This document shows positions 52,738-63,379 of a stretch of DNA of 64,000 nt, in pieces. The notes beneath the pieces were generated by a model. That model made no database searches. It was not told the DNA's origin and was given only the letters and a program-made list of their open reading frames with translations. The translations under genes and the position numbers were made by a program. Numbering within the stretch: position 1 is the first letter of the stretch; the number at the start of each line of letters is the position of its first letter. Source of the DNA: Paraherbaspirillum soli (GTDB lineage: Bacteria > Pseudomonadota > Gammaproteobacteria > Burkholderiales > Burkholderiaceae_D); contig NZ_JBHSMT010000005.1 in NCBI RefSeq assembly GCF_042654985.1, forward strand, positions 186,001-250,000. Direction: 5' to 3'.

Positions 52738-53688
52738 TTATCCGAGCAATTCTTCTCTGCTGACGGTAGCAGTTCCCAGCTTTCCGACCACGATGCCGCC
52801 GGCGCGGTTCGCTAGCGCCACCGCTTCTGCAATCGGCAATCCAGCTCCCAGCATCACCGCCATGGTCGCAATGACTGTATCGCCGGCGCCCGAGACGTCA
52901 TAGACCTCCCGCGCCATAGCTGGGAAATGCATCACTTCCTGCTCGGTATATAAGGTCATGCCCTCTTCCGACCGAGTCAACAGCAAGGCTTCCAATTCCA
53001 GCGACGCACGCAATTTCTGCGCTTTCGCAGTCAGTTCTTCTTCGTTTTTCCAACTGCCGACGATGCGCATCAACTCGGACTTGTTGGGGGTCAGGATGGT
53101 GGCGCCGATGTAGGATGAAAAATCATCGCCCTTGGGGTCGACCAGGATGCACTTCCCGGCTTGTTTGGCGGCTGCAATCATGTCCGCCACATTCACCAGG
53201 CTGCCTTTGTCGTAATCGGACAAAACAATCACCGGATACTGGGGCAGCAGCGTATTGAAGCGGGTCAATTTGTCGCGCAACACCGTATCGGTCGGCGCCT
53301 CTTCAAAGTCAATCCTCAATAATTGCTGCTGACGGCCGATCACGCGCAGTTTGATGATGGTCGAAATGGTTGGATCACGGGTCAGGAAATTGCTGACGCC
53401 AAGGTCGCTCAACAAGCCGTCGACCACGTCCCCGGCCTCATCCTGCCCAACCACTCCCAGCAGGCCGGCGCCACCACCGAGAGTCGCAATATTACGCGCC
53501 ACGTTTGCCGCGCCGCCCAATCTTTCTTCGCGCTTTTCAATCCGCACCACCGGGACCGGCGCCTCCGGTGAAATCCGGCTCACGTCGCCAAACCAGTAGC
53601 GGTCCAGCATGACATCGCCGACCACCAGAATGCGGACGTTTTCAAACGAATCGGGAATTTTTTTGCTTGCGCTTGTGTTCATTCGCAT
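52738..53688 (-). CDS. hldA: Heptose-7-phosphate kinase (RfaE domain I)
   Basis: It phosphorylates D-glycero-D-manno-heptose 7-phosphate on the way to ADP-heptose for the LPS core. The protein is 316 residues and contains only the ribokinase-like domain, so the adenylyltransferase (HldC) must be a separate gene. Motifs are DVMLDRYWFGDVSRISPEAP, GGAANVARNIATLGG and SGAGDTVIATMA with the catalytic Asp. The ATG at 53688 overlaps the ugd stop (TGATG). hldD, often next in this cluster, is not here. Confidence 0.92.
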   Translation of the reverse strand: MRMNTSASKKIPDSFENVRILVVGDVMLDRYWFGDVSRISPEAPVPVVRIEKREERLGGAANVARNIATLGGGAGLLGVVGQDEAGDVVDGLLSDLGVSNFLTRDPTISTIIKLRVIGRQQQLLRIDFEEAPTDTVLRDKLTRFNTLLPQYPVIVLSDYDKGSLVNVADMIAAAKQAGKCILVDPKGDDFSSYIGATILTPNKSELMRIVGSWKNEEELTAKAQKLRASLELEALLLTRSEEGMTLYTEQEVMHFPAMAREVYDVSGAGDTVIATMAVMLGAGLPIAEAVALANRAGGIVVGKLGTATVSREELLG

Positions 53689-55070
53689 CACCCGCGTGCC
53701 AGGACTGAACGGCCAATGCCGTAATACTCGAAACCGATCTCACGCATCACATCCGGCTCATACAGATTGCGACCGTCGAAAACAATCGGCGCCTTGAGAC
53801 ATTTTCTTACCTGATCAAAGTCGGGACTGCGGAAAGTCTTCCACTCGGTAACGATGACCAATGCGTCGGCATCTTGCAATGCATCGTTCTGATCGTCGCA
53901 AAAACGTATCCGCTGCAGTGCCTCGGGTGTCGCCGCGAAATCCAGTTGCAACACGCGCTGTGCTTCTGCCATCGCCACCGGATCATGCACCGCCACCGAG
54001 GCTCCGCGGTCGATCAACTCACGCAACAACACCCGCGACGACGCTTCCCGCATGTCGTCGGTATTTGGTTTGAACGCCAGCCCCCACAAAGCGAAATGTT
54101 TGCCGCTCAGGTCGCCGCCAAAACGCTCGGCGATCTTTTGTCCCAGCACATGTTTCTGGTTATTGTTGACCTGCTCCACCGCACGCAAAATCAAAAGCTC
54201 CTGACCATAGTCGCGCGCGGTACGCTCAAGCGCCTGCACATCCTTGGGAAAACAGGAGCCGCCGTAACCGCAACCGGCATACAGGAAGCTATATCCGATG
54301 CGCGGATCGGAACCGATTCCGTGCCGTACCGCTTCGATATCGGCGCCCACCTTGTCGGCCAGATTAGCCAATTCGTTCATGAACGAAATACGCGTCGCCA
54401 GCATGGCGTTGGCGGCGTATTTGGTGAATTCGGCGGACCGCACATCCATCCAGTAAGTGCGTTCGTGATTACGGTTAAACGGCAAGTACAACTGTTTCAT
54501 CAGCACATGCGCTTGCTGGCCTTCCGCACTGTCGTCGCAACCGATCACGATCCGGTCCGGGCGCATGAAATCTTCGACTGCAGCGCCTTCTTTCAAAAAC
54601 TCCGGATTGGACACTACCGAGAACTGGATCGGATCCCCTGGCAACTGGCGCGCGGCCAACTCGGACTGGATCGCTGCCGTCACCTTGTCGGCTGTACCGA
54701 CCGGCACTGTCGATTTGTCGACAATCACCTTGAAGCCAGTCATATATTTGCCGATATTGCGCGCGGCCGCCAACACGTATTTCAGGTCCGCTGAACCGTC
54801 TTCGTCTGGCGGCGTGCCGACTGCAATAAATTGAATCTGACCGTGTGCCACGCTGGCGGCAATATCGGTAGAAAAGTGTAAACGTCCGGCGGCGCGATTG
54901 CGGCTGACGATTTCGGTCAGGCCCGGTTCGTGGATCGGAATCCCGCCGCTATTGAGCAATGCAATCTTTTGTTGATCAAGGTCCAGGCAAAAAACGTCGT
55001 TACCCAGTTCGGCCAGGCAGGCGCCTGTGACCAAACCGACATAACCGGTGCCGATAATAGTAATTTTCAT
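53688..55070 (-). CDS. ugd: UDP-glucose 6-dehydrogenase
   Basis: It oxidises UDP-glucose to UDP-glucuronate for LPS or exopolysaccharide. The protein is 460 residues. The NAD-binding motif GTGYVGLVTGACLAELG opens the protein, STVPVGTADKV follows, and the catalytic cysteine is C273 in GCGYGGSCFPKDVQAL. The C-terminal domain has GLAFKPNTDDMREASS. It overlaps hldA and follows lapB by 55 bp. Confidence 0.95.
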   Translation of the reverse strand: MKITIIGTGYVGLVTGACLAELGNDVFCLDLDQQKIALLNSGGIPIHEPGLTEIVSRNRAAGRLHFSTDIAASVAHGQIQFIAVGTPPDEDGSADLKYVLAAARNIGKYMTGFKVIVDKSTVPVGTADKVTAAIQSELAARQLPGDPIQFSVVSNPEFLKEGAAVEDFMRPDRIVIGCDDSAEGQQAHVLMKQLYLPFNRNHERTYWMDVRSAEFTKYAANAMLATRISFMNELANLADKVGADIEAVRHGIGSDPRIGYSFLYAGCGYGGSCFPKDVQALERTARDYGQELLILRAVEQVNNNQKHVLGQKIAERFGGDLSGKHFALWGLAFKPNTDDMREASSRVLLRELIDRGASVAVHDPVAMAEAQRVLQLDFAATPEALQRIRFCDDQNDALQDADALVIVTEWKTFRSPDFDQVRKCLKAPIVFDGRNLYEPDVMREIGFEYYGIGRSVLARG

Positions 55071-55125
55071 GTTATTCCGTGAAAGCGCTACTCAGAAAAA
55101 TGCCAATTTAAAAGAGCCGGCGGAT

Positions 55126-56301
55126 TTAATTCATTACATTCAATTCTTCAGTACGACGCGGCGGGTAAGTTTCCCACCGACTGCAACCAGGGCATTGCCA
55201 ATAAAACTGGCGCGCTTTAAACCCGCAGTGGCTGCATTGGTAGCGCGCCAGTTTTTGTGTATAGCCATGGATCAGATTTTTTATCACCGACAACTCGGAA
55301 TGCATTTCCGGCGCGACGTTCATCAAACGCGCCTCGATCAATTTATCCAGCCCGAGCAAAGTCGGCGTGCGCCGCAATTCATCGCTGACCAGTTGGTTGG
55401 TGGCATCGACGCCGTCGAGTTCCAATACCGCCTTGAACACCACTTCCAGCAAGTCGATCGATGATGCCTCCGCAAGGTAAGAGCGCAATAGATTCACTCC
55501 CTCCTGCGCCCGTCCGACAGCGCGATATCCATCCATCAAGCGCTGCGCCACCAATGCCACGTGCGGGACACTTTGTTGCTCTACCCGGCGCCACACTTGC
55601 AGTGCTGCCTCGACATCGCCTTTGGCCAGATGGACGTCGCCAAGCAGCATGGTGGCGCGGACGCTATTGCGATCGTTGGTCAACGCTTTTTCCAGCAATT
55701 GCATCGCGGTCTCGAGATGTCCGTCGACCAGCTCATCCTGCGCCAATTCGCAATAAAACTGGGCAATTTCTTTTTGCCGTCCGCCGGCGCCGGATTCCTG
55801 CAATGCCTGGGCCGCCTCGATGGCGCGCATCCATTCTTTTTCACGCTGATAGATTTCCAACAGCGCGCGGCCGGCCTGCGCCCCATACTGGGTGCCGGTC
55901 AGCAGGTTGAAGCTCTCTTCGGCGCGATCAAGCAGGCCGGCTTTCAGGTAATCCTGACCCAATTCATATTGCGCGTGCAGACGATGCTCTTGCGCCAGGT
56001 CGGGACGTGCCAGCAAATTTTGGTGAACCCGGATTGCGCGTTCTGTTTCACCGCGACGGCGAAACAGATTACCCAGCGCGAAATGCAACTCTGCCGTTTC
56101 CGGATCCAGTTTGACGATTTCGATGAACGCATCAATCGCCTTGTCGGGCTGTTCGTTCAGCAGAAAATTCAAACCCTTAAAATAACCACGAGGCAGGCTA
56201 CGTGATTCGGATATCAATTGATTGATATCGACCCGCGCGGCAATCCAGCCTAAGCCGAAAAAAACCGGGATACCGAGTAACCACCAAATTTCAAATTCCA
56301 T
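55126..56301 (-). CDS. lapB: LPS assembly regulator LapB (YciM)
   Basis: This 391-residue protein is anchored by one N-terminal membrane segment (WWLLGIPVFFGLGWIAARV) and extends into the cytoplasm with about nine TPR units (residues about 38-340). A C-terminal rubredoxin-like metal site, CSHCGFKARQFYWQCPGC, completes it. LapB guides FtsH to degrade LpxC and so limits LPS synthesis. It follows lapA by 111 bp. Confidence 0.94.
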   Translation of the reverse strand: MEFEIWWLLGIPVFFGLGWIAARVDINQLISESRSLPRGYFKGLNFLLNEQPDKAIDAFIEIVKLDPETAELHFALGNLFRRRGETERAIRVHQNLLARPDLAQEHRLHAQYELGQDYLKAGLLDRAEESFNLLTGTQYGAQAGRALLEIYQREKEWMRAIEAAQALQESGAGGRQKEIAQFYCELAQDELVDGHLETAMQLLEKALTNDRNSVRATMLLGDVHLAKGDVEAALQVWRRVEQQSVPHVALVAQRLMDGYRAVGRAQEGVNLLRSYLAEASSIDLLEVVFKAVLELDGVDATNQLVSDELRRTPTLLGLDKLIEARLMNVAPEMHSELSVIKNLIHGYTQKLARYQCSHCGFKARQFYWQCPGCSRWETYPPRRTEELNVMN

Positions 56302-56412
56302 ACGGGCTTGTGATGTGCTTTATGCGTGAGTCGAGCGAGAAGTGTCATTGCAAATCAAACGTGTTTGTCGCCTTGGGTCGGCGGCATTCCAGGACGTTTG
56401 ATGCATGCCGCA

Positions 56413-56727
56413 TTATATATTCTTGATACTGTCCGGTTGCGGCGCTTGCGACTGTGCGAGTCGCTGTGCCTCTTGTTCTTTTTGTATTGTAGTGAGGGCT
56501 TTTTGCGTTTTCGACGCATTGCGGCGATGACGAAATACGGACGGAGTCATCGCCAACACGCCCAATATCGCGCCAAAGAGAAAAAAACCAAGCAGGAACA
56601 ACACCAGCGGTCCAGCCATCGTGCTGCCGGGGAAGAACTGGAGGTCGACGATCTCCTTATTCTGCAGAGCGAAACCGAAGAACACAATAAAGAGCACGAT
56701 CGAAATAATCCGGGAAATAATTTTCAT
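56413..56727 (-). CDS. lapA: LapA-domain protein (DUF1049)
   Basis: This 104-residue protein has two membrane segments (about residues 5-20 and 40-62) and the typical VDLQFFPGSTMAGPLVLFLLGFF stretch. A basic and Gln-rich cytoplasmic tail follows. It partners LapB in LPS assembly. A strong terminator between ihfB and this gene suggests its own promoter within 56728-56904. Confidence 0.9.
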   Translation of the reverse strand: MKIISRIISIVLFIVFFGFALQNKEIVDLQFFPGSTMAGPLVLFLLGFFLFGAILGVLAMTPSVFRHRRNASKTQKALTTIQKEQEAQRLAQSQAPQPDSIKNI

Positions 56728-56904
56728 AATGTCTTTTCCTGATTGGTGTTGTGAAGATGCATTGCCACGTCGAATTGGACTGCTATTCCGTTTTCTAACC
56801 GAGCCTGCATTTTATAGGTATCGCTTTTGCTGCTGCTTTTCCGAATGGGTAATCAACGGTCAAATGAGTTTGACCTTCATCCAGGCAAAATTGTACGTGA
56901 AAAA

Positions 56905-56928
56905 AAACGGCATCCGAAGATGCCGTTT
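56905..56928 (-). terminator. Terminator of ihfB
   Basis: AAACGGCATC and GATGCCGTTT form a 10-bp stem with a CGAA loop; on the minus strand an eight-T run follows. Confidence 0.85.
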
Positions 56929-56946
56929 CGATTTTGCTCGCACAAC

Positions 56947-57252
56947 TCAGTCTTCCTGGATCGGTTGCCCGACCATCGCATCGACCCGTTCGCGCAATTC
57001 CTTGCCAGGCTTGAAATGCGGCACCCGCTTTTCGGGCACCATCACTTTGTCGCCTGATTTTGGATTGCGACCGATCCGTGGTGGTCTGCGATTCAGCGCA
57101 AAACTGCCAAAACCACGAATCTCGATACGCTGGCCGGTAGCTAAAGAATCAGCCATCGCATCGAGTATGGTTTTGACCGCATAATCCGCATCTTTGGCTA
57201 CCAGTTGCGGATAACGCTCGGCCAAGCGGGCAATCAGCTCCGACTTTGTCAT
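56947..57252 (-). CDS. ihfB: Integration host factor, beta subunit
   Basis: This 101-residue DNA-bending protein is the beta half of IHF. It begins MTKSELIARLAERYPQL and has the GFGSFALNRRPPRIGRNPKSG segment, the DNA-inserting arm with its proline. The rpsA-ihfB order is conserved in proteobacteria; here the gap is 16 bp. Confidence 0.96.
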   Translation of the reverse strand: MTKSELIARLAERYPQLVAKDADYAVKTILDAMADSLATGQRIEIRGFGSFALNRRPPRIGRNPKSGDKVMVPEKRVPHFKPGKELRERVDAMVGQPIQED

Positions 57253-57268
57253 TAGCTAGCTCGACTAC

Positions 57269-58981
<1,713 letters not shown>

Positions 58982-59202
58982 AGTTTTGACTAGTTGATCA
59001 GTATTGCCGCGCAACGTAATTACAAATGTAAGTACCGGGATGCGGTCAATATTGGGTTAGGTTTTTCAACATTCGATCTGACTTTGCATCGGATCGAACA
59101 CCAAGGCACAACATAAAGCTCTAAAAAACAACGAGTTACAAATCGAACCGCAACTCGCCGAACTACAACTTGCGTTACAACTTCTTTAATGCAATTTCCG
59201 AC

Positions 59203-59874
59203 TCAGACCAGCTTTGCAGCAGCGTACCAGTGGAGGACTTGTTCGACCGCTTGATCAGCAGTCATTTCAGAAGTCTCCAGAAGAAACGCCCCTTCCGCAG
59301 CCTTTAGCGGAGCCGAGCTGCGATTCGTATCGCGCGCATCACGCTCCGTCAAATCCTTTGAGAGGTCTTGCATATTAGCAGAAAATCCCTTGTCAATCAA
59401 TTGCTTATAGCGTCTTTGCGCCCTTGCCTCAACGCTGGCGGTCAGAAATACTTTCAACACCGCATGCGGAAAAATCACCGTGCCCATGTCCCGTCCATCG
59501 GCCACCAGCCCCGGCGCCTGACGAAACCCCAGTTGCAAACCATACAGAGCTTGCCGAACCGTTGGTATTGCCGCAATTTTCGATGCCGTATTGCCAACCT
59601 CCTCCGCTCGAATAGCGTCAGTCACATCTTCATTTGCCAGGAAGATGTGAGCGCCGCTGAAATGGCAATGCAGATGCTCGGCCACCTTGGCGACGGCGTG
59701 TTCGTCGTCGAGCGGCGTATTGCGCCGCAACGCGGATAAGGCGGTGAGTCGATACAGCGCGCCCGAGTCCAGGTAGTGAAACCCCAAATGCTGTGCAACT
59801 TTTTGCGCGACCGTGCCTTTGCCGGACGCGGTGGGGCCATCAATGGCAATGACGGGAATATGGGAATGAGGCAT
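59203..59874 (-). CDS. cmk: Cytidylate kinase
   Basis: It phosphorylates CMP and dCMP. The protein is 223 residues. The P-loop is IDGPTASGKGTVAQKVA, YLDSGALYRL binds CMP, and VADGRDMGTVIFP and TERDARDTNRSSAPLK are family signatures. In relatives it directly follows aroA, but here a helicase gene lies between. Confidence 0.95.
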   Translation of the reverse strand: MPHSHIPVIAIDGPTASGKGTVAQKVAQHLGFHYLDSGALYRLTALSALRRNTPLDDEHAVAKVAEHLHCHFSGAHIFLANEDVTDAIRAEEVGNTASKIAAIPTVRQALYGLQLGFRQAPGLVADGRDMGTVIFPHAVLKVFLTASVEARAQRRYKQLIDKGFSANMQDLSKDLTERDARDTNRSSAPLKAAEGAFLLETSEMTADQAVEQVLHWYAAAKLV

Positions 59875-59938
59875 GGAAATACTCGATTAATTAATAGGCT
59901 TACTGCCTGGGGATGTAAAACAAATTGGCGCAGCGACA

Positions 59939-62900
59939 CTAGTCACTGAGCGGCGCAAAAATTGCCTGCAAATCGTCTTGCGTCAGCGCACCATTTTGCG
60001 CTTCGCCGGTGGGCGACAGCATGGCTTGCGCCAAGGCGGATTTTTTCTGCTGCAGAATCTGGATCTTTTCTTCCACCGTGCCTTTGGCTATCAGCTTATA
60101 AACAAACACCGGTTTATCCTGGCCGATACGCCAGGCACGGTCGGTAGCTTGATTTTCCGCAGCGGGATTCCACCACGGATCGTAATGAATCACGGTGTCG
60201 GCCGCCGTCAAGTTAAGGCCGACCCCGCCCGCCTTCAAACTGATCAGGAACACCGCTGCCTCTCCCTGCTGAAAGGTGCGCACTGCAGCCGCACGATCCT
60301 GGGTTTCTCCGGTCAGTTGCGTGAAGCTGATGTCGCGTTGCACCAGCTCTGCCGCTATCAGCGCCAACATGCTGGTGAATTGCGAAAAAATCAGGATACG
60401 CCGATCTTCCTCTCGCAATTCCTCCACCATTTCCATCAGCGCCTGCAGCTTGGCTGACGGCACGTTGCCCGCGGCGGCACTATGGGCCGCATCGGTCTTG
60501 ACCAAGCGTGGATCGCAGCAAGCCTGACGCAGCTTCAGCAAGGCTTCGAGAATAACGATATGGCTGCGCGCCATGCCCTTTTTCGCAATCGCATCGCGGA
60601 CTTTCTTATCCATCGCCAAGCGCACGGTTTCGTATAAATCCCGCTGCGCGCCGCTTAACTCGACACTGCGGACCATCTCGGTTTTGGGCGGCAATTCTTT
60701 TGCTACCGCGTCTTTGGTCCGGCGCAGCAGGAATGGCTTGATCCGTCGCTGCAACAGCGTCCGACGCACTTGATTGCCCTGCTTTTCGATCGGATGGCGG
60801 AAATCGCGATTGAAAGATTTTTCATCGCCCAGCAATCCGGGCAACAGGAAATGAAATTGCGCCCACAATTCGCCCAAGTGGTTTTCCAATGGCGTGCCGG
60901 TCAAACACAGACGATGCCGGGCGCGCAGCAAGGCCGCACTTTGCGCCGCTTTCGAGCGCGCATTTTTGATGTAGTGCGCCTCGTCCAGGATCAACAAATG
61001 ATAAGCATGTTCGCGCAATCGTTCTTCGTCGCGCGGCAACAGTGCGTAAGTGCTGAGCACCAGATCCGCTTGCGGAATCTGCTCAAAGCGTTCCAGCCGC
61101 TGCTTCCCCTGCAACACCACGACCCGCAATGCCGGTGCAAAACGCGCGGCCTCCTCCTGCCAGTTCCCCATCAAACTGGTAGGGGCGATCACCAATGCCG
61201 GCGCGGTCAGGCGGCCGGCTTCTTTTTCGGTAAGGATGTGCGCCAGAGTCTGGATGGTTTTACCCAAACCCATGTCATCGGCCAGAATCCCGGCCAGATC
61301 GTATTCGCGCAAAAACTGCATCCATGCCAGCCCCTGCGCTTGATAGTCACGCAAGGTGGCCTGCAAACCCAGCGGTGCGACGACCTGCTTGACGCCGCCG
61401 AAAGCACTGAGTTTTTGCCCCATGCCGCGCAGACGCTCGCCGCCCAGCCAGCGCAGTTGCAGGTTGCCATCCAACTCGGCCAAGCGCGCCGCATCGAGTG
61501 CAGACAGCCGTACCGAATCGCCTGTTTTGTCGTTGAAGTAAAGTTCGCCCAGCGTGTTCAGAATCGGCTTGATGCGTCCCCACGGCAAGGCCACGCGCAC
61601 GCCGTCGTCCAGCGTCACCAACAGCTCGTCGCTATCGGCGCGCTCACTCAAGACCTGCGGATTGAAATCGTCAGGCGCATGGCGAATCAAATCCACCAAT
61701 ACCGGCAACAAGGACAATCGCTTCTGATTGACGACAATGCCAAGCTCCAGGTCGAACCACGGATTGCCGGGCTGATCGTTGCCTTGATCGATCTCGGCAT
61801 ACCAATCTTCGACCTCGGTCAGATCGAATCGGTAGCCCGGCTGCTGGTCGATCTCCCAGCCCTGCGCCAGCAACTGCGGCACGCCTTCCTTGGCAAATGC
61901 CAGCCATGCCGATTGATCCTCCAGGAAAAACAGGCCTGGCAGCGCCGCCAGCGGATGTCCGCCGTCGGCGGAAGAAAACATCCCGAGTTCAAATAAGGTT
62001 TGCTGCAACGCGTTTTCCGCAGCTTGATTGCGCACGATTTTTTCGAAGCCGGCACGGCTATGACGCGTCAACAGCGGCTCGAATTGCGCGGAAACGAAAT
62101 CGCCATCGTAGCGAAAATACAGTTGCGCGAAATCCAGCAGCGACGAATCACCGGCATTCTCGACGCTATCCAGCACCAGCATCGGCTGCGGCAGCACGTC
62201 GTCGCGCATCGTCTCCAGTACCCGATCAGGCAACGGAATGATGTCGGCCAGACCCTGCGCCAGCAATTGCTGCGACACTTCCAGCTTGTTGCTCGCATAA
62301 AGCAGCGGCGCCTGCAGCACCAGCTCATTCAACTTGTTGATTGAAATTCCGTGCGGAGGCTGGGGAAAAATCAATTCGCCGCAAGACAGGTTGTCGATGT
62401 ACCACGGCGGCTCGGTCGGCAATATATAGTCCAACGTATTGAGTGCGTCATTGGCGTCCTCCGCCCCCGGCTCCAGCGCAAATCTCCAGCCTAGTCTCAA
62501 GGTATCGACCGGCAAATCGCTCTCCGCCCCATTGCGCTGCTCGCTCCAATCCAAAACCGCAGAACGCGCTGAGGACAGTTGCAAGGGATGAGCAATGCCT
62601 TTGTTCAAATCCGACAGCGAATTGGTCCACAGCAGGCGTTCCTGCTCCACCAATAAGCGCAGCAGTTGCGCTCCCAGTTTGCCGGTTGGTTCGCAATTAG
62701 CCTGATACGTATAGGCGCTGAAACTTTGCGCCAGAAACAGGCCGATCAAATCATGGTCTTGTTCCTGTACATAGGCAGGCGGATCGTACAACAGGCGCGA
62801 GGCATCCGAGACCGCCTGTGCCGCAGCCAGCTCGCCGTTCTTGCGCAAACGGGCGCGACACAGATGCAGCAGCACCTTCTTGCCGTGATAGGACGGCGAC

Positions 62901-63364
62901 AAGGCAAACACAAGGCGATATGCGACCGCCGTCTTGGCCCCTGTGATGATCTTCGCCTGGATATTCTGTGCACCGATCGCTTCGCTTTCGACCCGCTCCA
63001 GCCAGGCTGTCACGGTACGTGACAGCGGCACTGCGGACAGGTCGTTGAACGCTGCGGATTTGTTCCCGGTGACCAGCGGCGGCACTGAAACGCCTTGAAC
63101 AAAGTCGATCAGTACTGCCGCCACATGCTTGCAATTAAAGCCAACTGGGCAAGAACAAACGCCATCGATTCCGGCTCCAGCATGAAACTTGCTGACTAAG
63201 ATTTCCTGCCGGTACACCTGACGCTCGCTACCGCTCACATTGGCATTGAGCACATCGCCGTCCTGCTCGACGCTCAGCACCCGCCGTTGCCGCACATATT
63301 CTTGAGCGCGCGCATAAGTGGTCGCGCTAAACGCGCCGCGCACATCGGCAAGTGTCAGATCCAT
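59939..63364 (-). CDS. SNF2-family helicase with SWIM zinc finger
   Basis: This 1141-residue cytoplasmic ATPase translocates on DNA or remodels protein-DNA complexes; the target is unknown. A SWIM finger lies near the N-terminus: C70, C72, C78 and H80 in CSCPVGFNCKH. A long middle part (about 100-640) has no motif I recognise. The SNF2 motor occupies about 665-1130: Walker A in ADDMGLGKTIQT (near 698), DEAH in LILDEAHYIKNARSKAA (near 795), LTGTPLENHLGELW, LILIFSQFTSML-like motif and the final DPWWNPAAENQATDRAWRIGQ. It separates aroA from cmk, which are adjacent in most relatives. Confidence 0.9.
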   Translation of the reverse strand: MDLTLADVRGAFSATTYARAQEYVRQRRVLSVEQDGDVLNANVSGSERQVYRQEILVSKFHAGAGIDGVCSCPVGFNCKHVAAVLIDFVQGVSVPPLVTGNKSAAFNDLSAVPLSRTVTAWLERVESEAIGAQNIQAKIITGAKTAVAYRLVFALSPSYHGKKVLLHLCRARLRKNGELAAAQAVSDASRLLYDPPAYVQEQDHDLIGLFLAQSFSAYTYQANCEPTGKLGAQLLRLLVEQERLLWTNSLSDLNKGIAHPLQLSSARSAVLDWSEQRNGAESDLPVDTLRLGWRFALEPGAEDANDALNTLDYILPTEPPWYIDNLSCGELIFPQPPHGISINKLNELVLQAPLLYASNKLEVSQQLLAQGLADIIPLPDRVLETMRDDVLPQPMLVLDSVENAGDSSLLDFAQLYFRYDGDFVSAQFEPLLTRHSRAGFEKIVRNQAAENALQQTLFELGMFSSADGGHPLAALPGLFFLEDQSAWLAFAKEGVPQLLAQGWEIDQQPGYRFDLTEVEDWYAEIDQGNDQPGNPWFDLELGIVVNQKRLSLLPVLVDLIRHAPDDFNPQVLSERADSDELLVTLDDGVRVALPWGRIKPILNTLGELYFNDKTGDSVRLSALDAARLAELDGNLQLRWLGGERLRGMGQKLSAFGGVKQVVAPLGLQATLRDYQAQGLAWMQFLREYDLAGILADDMGLGKTIQTLAHILTEKEAGRLTAPALVIAPTSLMGNWQEEAARFAPALRVVVLQGKQRLERFEQIPQADLVLSTYALLPRDEERLREHAYHLLILDEAHYIKNARSKAAQSAALLRARHRLCLTGTPLENHLGELWAQFHFLLPGLLGDEKSFNRDFRHPIEKQGNQVRRTLLQRRIKPFLLRRTKDAVAKELPPKTEMVRSVELSGAQRDLYETVRLAMDKKVRDAIAKKGMARSHIVILEALLKLRQACCDPRLVKTDAAHSAAAGNVPSAKLQALMEMVEELREEDRRILIFSQFTSMLALIAAELVQRDISFTQLTGETQDRAAAVRTFQQGEAAVFLISLKAGGVGLNLTAADTVIHYDPWWNPAAENQATDRAWRIGQDKPVFVYKLIAKGTVEEKIQILQQKKSALAQAMLSPTGEAQNGALTQDDLQAIFAPLSD

Positions 63365-63379
63365 ACGCGACGCAAGACC

